A DNA stretch of 64,000 nt from Gorsachius magnificus. Lineage: Eukaryota > Chordata > Aves > Pelecaniformes > Ardeidae. The position numbers were made by a program, and so were the translations under genes. Positions 1 to 11,100 of the stretch are shown piece by piece. The notes beneath the pieces were generated by a model. It made no database searches. It worked only from the letters and a program-made list of their open reading frames with translations, and was not told the DNA's origin. Where the stretch lies: NCBI GenBank assembly GCA_034008185.1, contig CM067081.1, forward strand, positions 151,496,258-151,560,257, in the 5' to 3' direction. Positions within the stretch are counted from its first letter, which is position 1. Each line of letters opens with the position of its first letter.

Positions 1-859
1 AATCCCGATTGGGTGGCTAGTGCTTTTGAAATTATGATCAAAACTCAGGATCCAGATTGGAAGGATATTGAAGTTATCGTGCAAGTATTATTTGATAGTA
101 TGGAAAGAGAGATGATTTGTAAAGCCGCAAGAACTCAGGTTGAGGCTCAGGTAGTGGCAGGGACGCTACAAGGGCGATTAGAACACCATTTTCCTTCAGT
201 AGATCCTGACTGGGACCCTAATGATAATGGAGATAAATTGTTGTTAATGCAATGTCAGAAATGGTTTTTGTTTGGTGTAAGAAATGCTATGCTGAAAGTG
301 ATAAATTGGTCAAAATTATATGAAATCAAACAAGATAGAAAGGAATCTCCAACTGATTTCTTAAATAAACTGAAGGAAGCTGCCCGGAAGTATACAACCC
401 TTGATCCCAACACAGAGGAGGGGAAGAGCCAGTTAGCAACTTTGTTTATCAGGCAGCCTGCTGATGATATTCGGAGAAAGTTGCAAAAGCTGCAGGGACT
501 AGATGCCAGAGACTTGGGAAAGTTGCTGGAGGTGGCATGGACAGTATACAGAAATTGGGATAAGAAAGAAAAGAGAGGAAACAGTAGATTAATTGCAGCC
601 TTGGAGGCAGGTGCTGGAAGAGGCAGAAGAGTCCCTTTTAGGGGACGAGGACATGGAAAGATGTATGGAGGGTTAGGTTAAAGGTTGGACTAGATGATCT
701 CAAAGATCTTTTCCAACCAAAGTGATTCTATGAGGGGCCTCTTGGCTGGGCCCCCAGCTGGGTGAGAACCAATGTGCATACTGCAAGAAGGAGGGTCACT
801 GGAAGCAGGGGTGTCCCTTGCAAAAATGCTCCAGTCCCCCTGTTACTTGCAGAAATTAA
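1..859 (+). pseudogene. gag: gag remnant: capsid and nucleocapsid, interrupted by a CR1 fragment
   Basis: The frame is open from base 1 to a TAA at 679-681 and encodes most of a capsid protein. The major homology region (Q, E, F at conserved spacing) is at 331-372 and a basic, Arg/Gly-rich linker follows at about 600-670. About 60 bp of CR1 sequence then breaks the frame. Nucleocapsid resumes in another frame at 734, with a CX2CX4HX4C zinc knuckle at 773-814 whose first Cys is TGT at 773-775, and stops at TAA 857-859. Gag forms the virion shell and packages RNA. This copy cannot give a capsid-nucleocapsid fusion. Matrix and the start of capsid are outside the window. Confidence 0.88.
673..733 (+). 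mobile_element. Very short 5'-truncated CR1 LINE insertion within gag
   Basis: The segment reads as the extreme 3' end of an avian CR1: a GGTTGGACTAGATGATCT motif, then TTCCAACC, then a single ATTCTATGA terminal unit. It sits between the capsid linker and the nucleocapsid knuckle, brings in a stop codon and shifts the frame. Boundaries are good to a few bases. CR1 copies are usually 5' truncated and end in short ATTCTATG-type repeats; a copy of about 60 bp is at the small extreme. No clear target duplication is seen. Confidence 0.8.
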
Positions 860-884
860 TGAGGATATTTGATGGGGACTGGAG

Positions 885-1185
885 GAATCTCCCCCAGTAG
901 AACCTCTGGTTATAGCCAAGCTAGGAGAAGAGAAAATTGAATTCTTGGTAGACACCAGAGCCACCTAGTCAGTTTTAAATACCTTAGAAGGGGAACTGAG
1001 TTCTGAAAATATAAGCATTGTTGGTGCGACAGGAATTTGTGAAGTTAGGCTCTTCTTTAAGCCTTTGACAATGAAATTGGGAAAGTAATGGGTCACCCAT
1101 CAGTTCCTGTATTTGCCTAACTCTCCCAAGCCATTGTTGGGAAGGGAGTTGCTTGTTGGAAGCAGAAATCAAATTTAGGACAGTG
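885..1185 (+). pseudogene. pol: Retroviral protease remnant (part of pol)
   Basis: In frame with 921, an aspartic-protease-like stretch leads to D-T-R-A at 951-962, where active retroviral proteases have D-T-G-A, followed at once by a TAG stop at 966-968. Beyond the stop the same frame continues with a second stop near 1086 and then an L-L-G-R-E-L-L segment near 1135-1160, which matches the C-terminal helix region of gammaretroviral proteases. The enzyme would mature Gag-Pol. This copy lacks the catalytic glycine and is truncated, so it is certainly inactive. Confidence 0.8.
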
Positions 1186-1189
1186 AAGT

Positions 1190-2430
1190 TAGAATTTTAA
1201 TTCCAGAAACTAAATATATCAAGGCAGCAGCTTTATTGTTGCAGAACACCAACCTCAAAAAGAAACTCATACTGCCAGAAGTGGATAGTGCAGTAATTCC
1301 AATTGTTTGGGCCAGAGAAGTTCCAGGTAAATCTAAAAGAGTGGAGCCTGTGAAATTTGACTTGAAACCAGGATTGACTCTGGTAAGAATTAAACAATAT
1401 CCTCTAAAATTAGAAAGCAGACAAGGGCTAATGCCAATAATACAGAAATGTTTGAAGTACAGATTATTAGTAGAATGTGAGTCTAAATATAACACCCTAA
1501 TATTGCCTGTAAAAGAGGCTAATGGAAAAGATTATAGACTAGTTCAAGATCTGAGAGCAATCAATCAGATAGCACAGGATATCCATCCTGTGGTTGCAAA
1601 TTCTTGTACCTTGTTAACTGCTATCATCAAGAAACAAGAATGGTTTGCGGTGTTAGACTTAAAAGATGCCCTTTTCTCTCGACCCTAAGAGCCAAGAGCT
1701 TTTGAATGGGAAACCCCTGAAACTGGGAGGAAAACACAATACACATGGACAGTATTAGCACAGGGTTTTAAGAATAGCCTGACTATTTTTGGAAACCAAT
1801 TGGCACAGGAATTAGAAATTTGGAAGAAAGAAAACAGTCAAGGGACTTTGTTACAGTATGGGGATGACATACTGATTGCAACAGAAACAGAAGTACAGTA
1901 CACGGCACTAACAATTGGCCTCCTGAACTTTTTGGGGAACTAGTGGTTGTCAGGTGTCAGAAAAAAAGGCCCAGATAACCCAGAAAGCAGTAACTTACCT
2001 GAGTTTTGAAATTCTGAAAGGACAAAGACAATTGGGAACTGAAAGAAAAGAAGCAATTTGCTGCCTCCCTGAACCCAGGACTTTGAAAGAATTACGAGCA
2101 TTTCTGGGAATGGTGGGATGGTGCCATCTGTGGATTATGAACTATGGGCTATTAGTCAGACCTTTATATGAACAACTTAAAACCCCAATTAATGGTTTTA
2201 TAGGCTGGACTGACACTGGTAAGGCTGCATTCAAAGAACTAAAGCAAGCCTTGATGAAGGCACCAGCTTTGGATTTGCCAGACCTCACAAAAATATTTGA
2301 ACTTTTTACTCATGAAAGAAGAGGAATGGCTCTGGGTGTCCTTTCACGATACCTTGGACCAAATCGGCAGGCTTACTTCTCAAACCAGCTAGGTAATGTG
2401 AGTCTGGGATGGCCTGGCGCTGTTTGAAGG
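1190..2430 (+). pseudogene. pol: Reverse transcriptase remnant (pol)
   Basis: The first open part (1236-1688) carries the fingers/palm region, including the L-V-Q-D-L-R motif and the first catalytic aspartate in V-L-D-L-K-D. A TAA at 1686-1688 interrupts it. The same frame then resumes through the palm to Y-G-D-D at 1857-1868; gammaretroviruses normally have V at the second position. A frameshift near 1938-1953 moves coding to the frame of 1954-2427, which holds the thumb/connection part (for example L-R-A-F-L-G). The product would be an RNA-dependent DNA polymerase. At least one stop and one frameshift break it. Confidence 0.87.
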
Positions 2431-3215
2431 CTGTTGCAGGAACTGTATTATTGCTTTGGGAAGCTCGCAAGTTTACCATGGAACAGAGGATTACAGTTTA
2501 TGTCCCACATATGGTGATCACTGTGTTAGAACAGAAAGGAGGGCATTGACTATCCCCTAGCAGGCTGTTAAAATATCAAGTGGTGTTGGTGGAGCAGGAT
2601 GATGTCCATTTGAAAGCCACCGCCATTGTTAACCCTGCTATGTTCTTGACAAATGATCAAGCCGAAGGAAAGCTGGAACATGATTGCTTACAGACGATTG
2701 AGGAAGTCAACTAGAGCTGACTGGACCTTAAAGACACCCAGTTAGAAGGGCTGGACTGGGAGCTGTACCCGGATGGAAGCAGCTTTGTCCAAGAAGGAAA
2801 ACACCAGTCTGGGTATGTGGTAACCACCACCGATAAGGTAATCAAACCACGACCTTTGCCTTCAAACGTGTCAGCCCAGAAATCTGAAGTAATAGCACTT
2901 ACCAGGGTGCTAGAATTGAGCCAAGGAAAGTGAGTCAACATATGGACAGACTCTATGCTTTTGGATTAGTCCACGTACATGGAGCGATATGGAAAGAAAG
3001 AGGACTTTAGTCAGCACAAGGAGCCACTGTTCAGCATGCAGAAAAAGTATTGAAATTATCAGAAGCCATCCAGAAGCCAGCAGCAGTTGCAATAATGCGC
3101 TGTAAGGCACACCAGTCAGGTAAAACTGCCCACAAAACAGGTAATCGATTGGCAGATAAGGCTGCTAGGGAGGCTGCAGAAAAAGGCATCCTAGCTTTAG
3201 TCCCAGAATGGTGTA
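2430..3215 (+). pseudogene. pol: RNase H domain remnant (pol)
   Basis: RNase H motifs are spread over more than one frame. The acidic active-site residues are all still visible: D in P-D-G-S-S (2772-2774), E in K-S-E-V (2886-2888), D in W-T-D-S (2949-2951) and D in L-A-D-K-A-A (3155-3157). Stops and a one-base shift lie just after the third aspartate, and TAG codons lie at about 2712 and 2968. RNase H would remove the RNA strand during reverse transcription. Residue conservation alongside frame damage suggests decay after insertion. Confidence 0.82.
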
Positions 3216-4345
3216 TAACCTTACCTAAAGAACCTCCAAAATATGATGAAAAAGATGAAGAACTGATTACTAAACTACAGGCTATAAAGGATGAAAGAGG
3301 ATGGGCTATAATGCTGACCGGCCAAATAGCGGTACCACCTACAATAATGAGAGAAACTGCCAGGGCAGAACATGATAAGGTACACCGGGGAACAGAAAAC
3401 CTTGTCAAGCACTTGCAGAAATGCCTTTTAAGCAGAGCCATGACAGAAATCATTTGATCAGTTATGGGCAGATGTGAAATTTGCTTATGAAAAAACCCTA
3501 ACACTAGTAGTAAAATTATATTCAGAGTCATCAAGAAAGGTAATGCTCATGGAGGGTATTGGCAAATTGATTTTACAGAATTATCTCGGAAGGAAGGGTA
3601 TCGATATGTACTGGTGCTGCTAGATACATTCACTGGGTGGCCTGAGGCTTTTCCATGCCGCACCAACAAAGTGAGAGAAGTGGTTAAAAATTTGCTCAAA
3701 GAAATCATTCCAAGGTTTGGCGTTCCTTTGGGATTGTCATCTGAAAATGGACCTCATTTTATAGCAGGATTGAGCAAGACACTGTCTATAAATTGGGATT
3801 ATCACAAACCATAAAGGCCACAGTCAAGTGGGAGAGTAGTGCAGATGAATTATACCCTCAAACAACAGTTAGGAAAAATTTGTCAAGAAACTTCATTAAC
3901 ATGGGTGAAAGCATTGCCTAAGGCTCTGTTGAGAATTAGAATCCAGCCATGGGGAAAAGGAAACTGAAGTCCGTATGGAATGCTGTATGGCAGACCCTAC
4001 CAGGGGTCATATGCTCTATTCATGTACTTGGAGACATGACCCTGAGGAACACTGGGATTTCTCTTGGAAATACCTTGCAGGAATTCCAAAAGTATACAAC
4101 AACTACTGCATCCCTGGAGTTGGACACACCTGCACATCCCTTTTGACATGGAGATTTGGTGTAGATAAAGACATGGACTTCAGAACTTCTGACTGAGAAG
4201 TGGAAAGGAATGTTTCAAGTTACTCTAACCACTTATACTGCTGTAAGGGTTTGGAGTAAGGGATTATTATTATTCTAGAATTAAGAAGGCCCCTACTCCT
4301 TGGACCGTTACACCTGGTGTCTCAAGAGGATACCTCTTGGGGCTT
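3216..4345 (+). pseudogene. pol: Integrase remnant (pol 3' end)
   Basis: The N-terminal HHCC zinc-binding module is split by a frameshift: H-x3-H at 3371-3385 and C-x2-C at 3473-3484. The catalytic core keeps its first aspartate (3569-3571). The second position is E in S-E-N-G-P-H-F (3743-3745), normally D. The third position, in the S-S-G-R-V-V-Q segment, is V (3839-3841), normally E. Two of three DDE residues are therefore altered. The C-terminal SH3-like part can be followed across frames to about 4320 (T-A-V-R-V, then R-I-K-K-A-P-T-P-W). The product would have inserted proviral DNA; this copy cannot. Confidence 0.83.
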
Positions 4346-4374
4346 TGCCGACATTTGGCATAAAAATTACCTGA

Positions 4375-4516
4375 TGGTTACCCACCTGGGCATGGCTAAA
4401 AAATTGTAGGAATGATTAGTATAATTGTAATTTGTATTCTTGCTTGTATAATGATACAATGCTGCAACTGCTGTAGCCAGCTATGCTTTAACCTGAAATA
4501 TAATCGAGTAGTGTAG
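4375..4516 (+). pseudogene. env: Env remnant: transmembrane anchor and cytoplasmic stub only
   Basis: Directly after the integrase end, a hydrophobic stretch rich in Ile, Val and Leu is followed by a Cys cluster (Q-C-C-N-C-C) and a short tail ending in TAG at 4514-4516. This looks like the C-terminal membrane anchor of a retroviral Env TM subunit. No surface subunit, furin-type site or fusion peptide is visible between integrase and this stub, so most of env has been deleted. The call rests on position and hydrophobic pattern; the subgroup cannot be stated. Confidence 0.65.
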
Positions 4517-4555
4517 GCTCTTGTCTGTATGGAATAAAGACAAAGAGCCACAAGT

Positions 4556-4564
4556 AAAGGGGGG
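4556..4564 (+). other. Polypurine tract
   Basis: AAAGGGGGG stands a few bases before the LTR start, where retroviruses prime plus-strand DNA synthesis. Its position between the Env stub and the LTR fixes the left edge of the 3' LTR at about 4568. Confidence 0.82.
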
Positions 4565-5006
4565 ACTTGATACAGAAGGTAAGGTTTATATATATATGTA
4601 TATCTTCTTTGAAAGGTTTGGTCTTTGGCCTATAGCTGACCTATTTAGAGACTCTTTGAATGGTATTCCTTTGCTGCAAGTGATTAACAGACCTTGAATA
4701 AGTTCGTTAAGACACAAGGAACCAGCAGACACCAAGATAAGAGACTCAAAAACCTTGAGCCTTGCCAAGGAGTTGCAAACTCTAGCTGTATTGCGTCCTT
4801 TAGCTGAACTTAGTTCATTATAATGCCGTTACACTACTCAAAGATCCACCCTCGGGTAGAGAAAGCCCCTACTAACAAAAGCCCCCTCCTTAAAGAACAT
4901 GGGCCATTTGAAAGAAGGATGCTGTAGCTTTAAGTGGTGATGGGACACTGTAGAACCAGTAAGAATGGCAGTGGCTAAGTATAACTGATACCTGTTGCTC
5001 AGAATG

Positions 5007-5013
5007 TATAAAT
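5007..5013 (+). promoter_or_regulatory. LTR TATA box
   Basis: TATAAAT lies 68 bp before the LTR AATAAA, the usual arrangement of U3 promoter and R-region polyadenylation signal. Function in this bird is not shown by the sequence. Confidence 0.55.
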
Positions 5014-5080
5014 GCTTACTGTGTGTTAATTAATGGTGCGCTTGATTTGTGGAAGTTTCACCTGAGCACCCAGCACTGCA

Positions 5081-5086
5081 AATAAA
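5081..5086 (+). terminator. LTR polyadenylation signal AATAAA
   Basis: Canonical hexamer in the R region of the 3' LTR, followed by a T-rich stretch. It would end proviral or read-through transcripts from the left before they reach the convergent DENND5B gene. Confidence 0.6.
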
Positions 5087-5143
5087 GAATGCCTGCTTTC
5101 TGAAACTCCAAACCAAGTCTTCAAGAGTTTTCTCGAAAAAGCA

Positions 5144-8100
5144 GAACCACCTCTCTAAATGTCTCCTTGATTTTCATTTAAGGAATGGGGGTTTAGGATT
5201 GCCACACTCCAGCCCATGCTGTTCAGCTCAGCAAGGCTAGAACATGTACTTGGCTTTACAGGCTCATGTAATTCCATAGTTCTTCATTTAGTTACCTTTA
5301 AAGCCACTCTTAAAGGTTCGATAGACTCAGATTAGAGTACTCAGAAGTTGGCTCAAATCCTTTCAAGCCAGTCTGGTATTGCCACAGCTGGAGAAGAATT
5401 AAATGAGGCCTGGTCCATAACGTCTCTGTCAGGTGCAAGGAACAATGAAGAGGCTTCATTTGCTTGTTTTTGCACCAAGGGTTTTGTTTTGTGCTTATAC
5501 AAAACACGCTTGGGTTTTGATGTAGATGTGAATACACAGGAGCTGTGTGTCCTTATATTAGACTCAACTTTGTTCTTGGCTTCACATTCACATTTTGTCC
5601 CTTTATTTTACATTATGGCAAATCTGCTGTTGAACACCCATTGTGCATTTAGCCAGAGATTCAAGAACAAACACCCTCCTGTCTCATCAAGGCTTTTTTC
5701 TCCCGACTTAATGCGTTTTGTCTTCCTATTTCCTTGCTACTTGTGCTAGGAACACAATGCCCTTGGAAAAACCTTGTCTCGCTGCCCTTGGTATCAGTGC
5801 TAACTCTAGAGATAGGCAAAGCACAATGCGAAGGTGTTCAGGCAGCTTTGGCTCCTGCCAGCTGTTTGTCTTTGTGCATTTCATACATTTTTAATTGTAC
5901 ACACTTCTGCTTGTCCCCAGCGTAATGCTTTCATGAAGCAAGCCTGGTATTCACTTGATTCGCAGCCATCCACTTCTTCACAAGCAAAATCCTGTTTCAT
6001 AACAGCCTTTCTGTAACTTGGGTGCTGGTTATACCACAGAACAATGTTTTAATAAATGTTATTTACATTTTTTTGGGTAGCTAGAGGGGTTTTGGTTTTA
6101 ATTAGCTGAGTAAGAGAGCCATGAGTGATTATACAGACACAGAGCTGCTACCATCATCTCCCAGCTCCTTACCCATGGCTCCTGTGCCAACATAGCTAAA
6201 CCAAGGAAAAAAATAGTACAGGCCTTTGCAGGCAAATATGTTTTGAAAGAGGGGGAGGGGAGAAATCAATTAAGATGTTACAGTGTGCATTGTGCCTGGA
6301 GTCCTCAATAGTTTTTCCTTACCTGATTAATTGCCTAAGCCAGAGGCAGAAAGTCTCGCTTAGATTTGGGAGGAGCGAAGGGAGCACGAGCCCTCCTGCC
6401 ATCCTCCCCCAGGCAATACTTTGGCAGGGGGGCATTCAGGGAGGTTCTTGTATGGAAACACCGCCTGCTGAGAACATTTCAATCAACCACGGGCTCCTTC
6501 CTCCCCTATCCTGCTGCTGCTTCCTTCTCCTTCCCGTCCAAACCCTTATTCTCAGCACAAAAGTCACTCAGAATCCCCCTGCTTATGAATCCTGAAAGGA
6601 GCAAGTTCCAAGGGACAGAGGGGCATCCCAGGAAGCTCTTTGAGGAGAGATCTCGCTCAGTAGCTCAGCCTAGGACATGGCCAGGAACGTGGCCAGCTTG
6701 GGCGGCAATAGAACCAGACAAGGCATTAGGCTTGCAGTGCTTGGGAAAACTTGCCGGTAGTCCTGCATGTTTTTTTGGATGAGAACTTCCCAACGCTTTG
6801 GACACTTGCAGGAGCTGGTGCCACTGCAAACAAATTTAACTTCCAGTGTCAAAGGAAAGCTTCACTGGGCTACAGTCCAAGTGCGAGTAAGAGACTGATG
6901 CCAGCAGGCTCCAGCTGGCAAAGAACTTCTGGTAACCGCAGCCTGGAATGGCTGTGGAGGGGAGAAAAGGGCCATGCCTATACCCTTGCCTTATCCTGCT
7001 AGGTCCTCCTCTATTGTGGAGAATGGGGTCTCAGATTTGCCCACAAACATAATCTGTGATACGGGCTGGGTGGGATCTATCCAGGACATCCTGCACTTAG
7101 TGATAAGACAAACCATGCTGTTCACAACTCTACCTGGAGTCAACACTGGCAGTCTTCATGGTCAATCTCCTGCTTGTCAGGCACCGTGTCTTGCCGCTAC
7201 CCTCTTCCAGGCTATCTTAACCAAAGAGATGAACGCAAGGCTTTTGGGTGTCTTCATTAGCACAAGCCTGGCCCTTCACAGAGATAAGCATTTGTTCTTA
7301 AAATGCTGAAATCACCTAGAAGCAAACTCTTATGTGCAAGAGTGGGACTGGCTTAATAAATATTGTGTGTTGAAAGCAGCAATGAGAGTCACTCGATTAC
7401 TTTCACAGAAAAGAGTTGCTTCTCTTCTGTGCACAAGCAAATAGGTTAGCAGACTACACTGCTCATGAACACCTGTCTAAATTCACCAGTTTTAGGTACT
7501 TCCACCGACTTCAGCAAGCCATGGTGGATCAACTTGTATTTGCACTTCCTAGGACGCACATTTGAACTGAAGATCACTAGTTCATTCCTTGCTTCTCAGC
7601 ATTGTGCCAGTTAAGCACAAATGACTGAGCCCAGAACAGCGATCCTATTTCCCACTGATCACAGCTACCCACACTACCCATCTAGCACTAATTCCTGCTG
7701 ACATCTGACATTCTCTTCTAACAAAGTCCAGGCAAAGGGTGAATTAAATATCTTCTCCGGTCTGCAAGTTTTTCCTAGTTCTCCTGTGTCCCTGTTACCA
7801 CGAATGGAAACCTTTTCCACAGCTTTCAGAACATGAAAGCTGGTTAGAGCCAGGGGGTGATCTTTCCACTTACGTTCCCTGAATGCAGTTTTCTGAAAGT
7901 CATTTTATGGTGGTGGGGGGGAATGTCCTGTGCACCACACCCACTTTCAGCCAGCTTCGTACTATTTATACAGTCAGGAACCACAGACCATCTGCAAGAG
8001 GTTTAGATCTCAGGCAAGCCAAAAGCCACACTAATTCCAAGCTGGTGGGTTCATATTACATGCTCTGATTTAGAGCACATCCTATTTATCTCACGGGGTA

Positions 8101-11100
8101 ATGACAGTTCAAAAGCTGCATGTGAGCAAGCAGGTAAACTTAATTCAGGCGAGAGCACTGAGCAGAAGAAACAGGCTAAGGAGACTTAATGGAAGAGCTC
8201 ACAGCTAGCTCAAATACAGGAGCACAGTTTTTGGGCTGACTTCCCAGTTAATTTTAAATTAATTCCATGCCTTTTTCAAAAACAAACAACCACCACCACC
8301 ACCACCACCACCACAGATGATTCTTGGTTGTACTGACCATTTCTGACTACTATTGGAAATCTCTTGCAAGCACTTCATAGGTCTTCCACCATGCATTTTC
8401 TGGTATGGGTGACAATCTATTCAGGCTTGCAATGAGCCACAGGTTGTGGGGCAGAGAGGGGACAAGATTAACTTGATGTTAATGGATGGCTGTACCTCCT
8501 GGAAGAGCTTTGGACTCAGGATGAAAAGCCAGGGAGGCTTGCTCTTGCAAAGCACCCGTTTTCTCTTCCTCCCTTTCGGCAGGGAATCGGTTGCCATCCC
8601 CACACAACAGCCAAGCAAGTATTTACATGCATTTCTGTAGTGCTTAATCACAGCACAGATAGTAACCATAATCACTGTATTGTAGTTAAGTATGAAGAAA
8701 GCCTGTTCTTCTGTCCTAACGATTACAAAACTCTCTAACCATACACAGCTAGACAGACTTGCACATGCCCACACCACCACAATCAACAGGTTTTACCAAT
8801 GCCTTTAAGCTGGACTTAACCGCAGATGAGACCTCAGGGTACTTCCATCACTGTGACACTGAAAAGCTGCTCTTGGTCACACACCGATGGATGCTGGATG
8901 AGCAGTTGCTAACCCCAAGGCTGAACAGCCTAGACTGGCGAGGCAGAGACCGGCTGAAGCAAAGTCCCACCACTCTCTACCTCAGCTCCTGAGCTGCAAA
9001 ATGGGATACACCATAATGCAAATTGCTTAAAGGTCTTGGCAGAAGTCAGGGAGACCTAGAAATTGAAGCCACATTTTCTGGTCTCTATCCTGTGCCTCTG
9101 TAAGACAAATAAGGACTTTGTCTTCATATCTAAACTATTAACGTGTTGTAAAAAAATACAGCTACCTCAGTCCACCACCCTTAGATTTCACTCTTGTAAA
9201 CTCCTGATTTTTTTGCTGTGTAAAGAACATGCTAATATATCACTTGGGGGCCTTTGAAGAAGTGAACTCAGTATGGGAGGACAGTGCTGGGGGGGATATT
9301 AATAAAGATTAATGCTAGTTTAGCCCTCCGCAAGCTGCCTCTACTGGACTTCTCTAGGCATAATTAAAAGCAGCCAAGTGAGGTTTCTCCTCGCAAGGCC
9401 TACCGAAGGAGCCCATCTCTTCCCTCTGGCTGCAGAGGCAGGGTAAGGGAAACGGCTTCCCTAGGCTGACACCAGCCTTTGTGAAAACCTCTTGTTGAAA
9501 GCAGGAGAATGCAAGGGTTGCAGAGCACCAAACCCAACATCTGGCTGCTATCGAGGGAGGAGTTTAATTTTCTTTTAGTTGAGGCTTGTATCAGCTGGCC
9601 GTGGGAACGGGAGAGAGTCTGGCACCGAATGTGCTGTGCGAAGACTGGGATGTCTCTTGCATTCTCCATGCCTGCCTCTCGCTGGGAGAATAGATGCCCT
9701 GTGATAAGCGTTTGAGCTCCTCAGGAATTGCATCTGCTGCACAGCCCTGCCAAATGCACTTTGCAGATAAAACTCAATTGTTCATTCGCCATGTTCGCTT
9801 GTTTAGCACTTCACTCTACAGCAGGGCTCGAACACCCGAGGCTCGGTGAACAGACCACTCCATGATTCACCCATTTTAACCTGCTGCTCTGGCCAGGCCT
9901 AAAAGCAAATGGATGATTCAGAGAAAGGGTCATATAAAACTAAGGGGTCCATACTGGGCAAAGGACAGTTATTTTCCACAAAGAGAAAGAATTACAAGTG
10001 TTGGCCATCTTCTACGTTTACCCCTTGTCCAAGACAAGTAGACCTGCACAAGTCTTGGATAACCACTATGAGCAGGAGGAACAATATCTTACAGATTATT
10101 TTATTACTCTCATTAGAGTAACTGGTATGAATACTTGAGCCGCTCTGATATAAACCACAATTATTTTACATCTATGGATCCCACTGAATTAATTATTGAA
10201 TGATAACAAGGTTGTCTCTAGATCACACAGCAATGAGGTCCTTCACAGCAACGTCTTTTGAAAAATACGCTGTGGGTAAAGGATCAGGAGGGGTTTGGGC
10301 TGTGCCTCCCCCTGCTTCGAGACAAAGGTGGGCTTGGTTAAAGGAGAAAATAATTTGTCTGGTCACATCCTCTTCTGACAGAACAAGTTCTTTCAGAGGA
10401 GCTGAGATGCCCTGCAAGGTCTGCGGGGAATATAGATGGGCCCATTAAAGTGTCAAGCTTTCCTGCAGAACTACAGCTTTCCACTGACAAATCAGCTCTG
10501 CAGCGGCTTCGGCAGATAGTTTACCTTAACCAGCCACCGGATAGCAGACTTGTACAGAAATTTTCCCATTCCCTTCACATTCTGTGCTGAGCTCAAATCA
10601 GCTTATAATGATACATGTCTGATGGCATAGCAGGAGAGAAAATAGGAATGTCAGCAATGAAATGCTCCCTGACTGCAATGACAGGAGCCTCGCCCTCCGA
10701 GCTGATGGGGTGACAGACGGGGAAGCAGCTTCGCTCTTCACTTGAGCACAATTGGTTCCAGCAAGCTTACCTGAAATGCTGGGAAGGAGCAAACTAGATT
10801 GATGAGCTATTTCAGCTCCTACCGTGCAAATCTTCTCGGACAGTTTTCTTCCACTTACCCTTTGCAGGAAACACTGTAGTGTTCCCAGACTGCATCAATG
10901 ACAGCGCAGTGGAGAGGAAGTTATTTGCACTTCCTCATCTGGACAAGTTTAGTCCTGCTTTACTTCAAGTTCTTACTGCCTTTAAGATGTCAGATCCCAC
11001 AATCTCTAATTTACATACTTGAGCCTAATACATTTAGTAAGGAGATGTATCAAGCATGGCCACTCCTCCTATTGAAATCTGACCACAAGCAGCTCTATGG

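Larger units (their letters stand above)
1..5143 (+). mobile_element. Defective gammaretrovirus-like endogenous provirus, 3' part (5' LTR outside window)
   Basis: Retroviral gene order is visible: capsid and single-knuckle nucleocapsid, protease, reverse transcriptase with RNase H, integrase, an Env remnant, a polypurine tract and one LTR. The single CCHC knuckle, the capsid homology region and the order of motifs point to the gammaretrovirus-like (class I) group; the family is inferred from motifs, not from a search. Coding spans three frames with several stops and shifts, so no full protein can be made. The 5' LTR, primer-binding site, matrix and the start of capsid lie left of the window. 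The LTR end near 5143 is approximate, because no second LTR is available for comparison. Confidence 0.9.
4568..5143 (+). repeat. 3' LTR of the provirus
   Basis: The LTR begins with TG just after the polypurine tract. It contains a TATA-like TATAAAT at 5007-5013 and an AATAAA at 5081-5086, the expected spacing for U3-R-U5. The U5 end is placed at a CA near 5143, giving about 575 bp; this edge is uncertain because the 5' LTR is not in the window. The LTR could still carry promoter and polyadenylation signals reading rightward, toward the tail of DENND5B. Confidence 0.75.

Noticed and set aside
3975..4196. 73-codon frame after integrase read as an Env surface protein
   Set aside because: Reading the neighbouring frames shows the integrase C-terminal SH3-like region running through the same bases, so this frame is a shadow.
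6366..6782. 138-codon plus-strand frame in the intergenic region
   Set aside because: Overlaps other frames of similar length on both strands, with no domain, start context or splice support.
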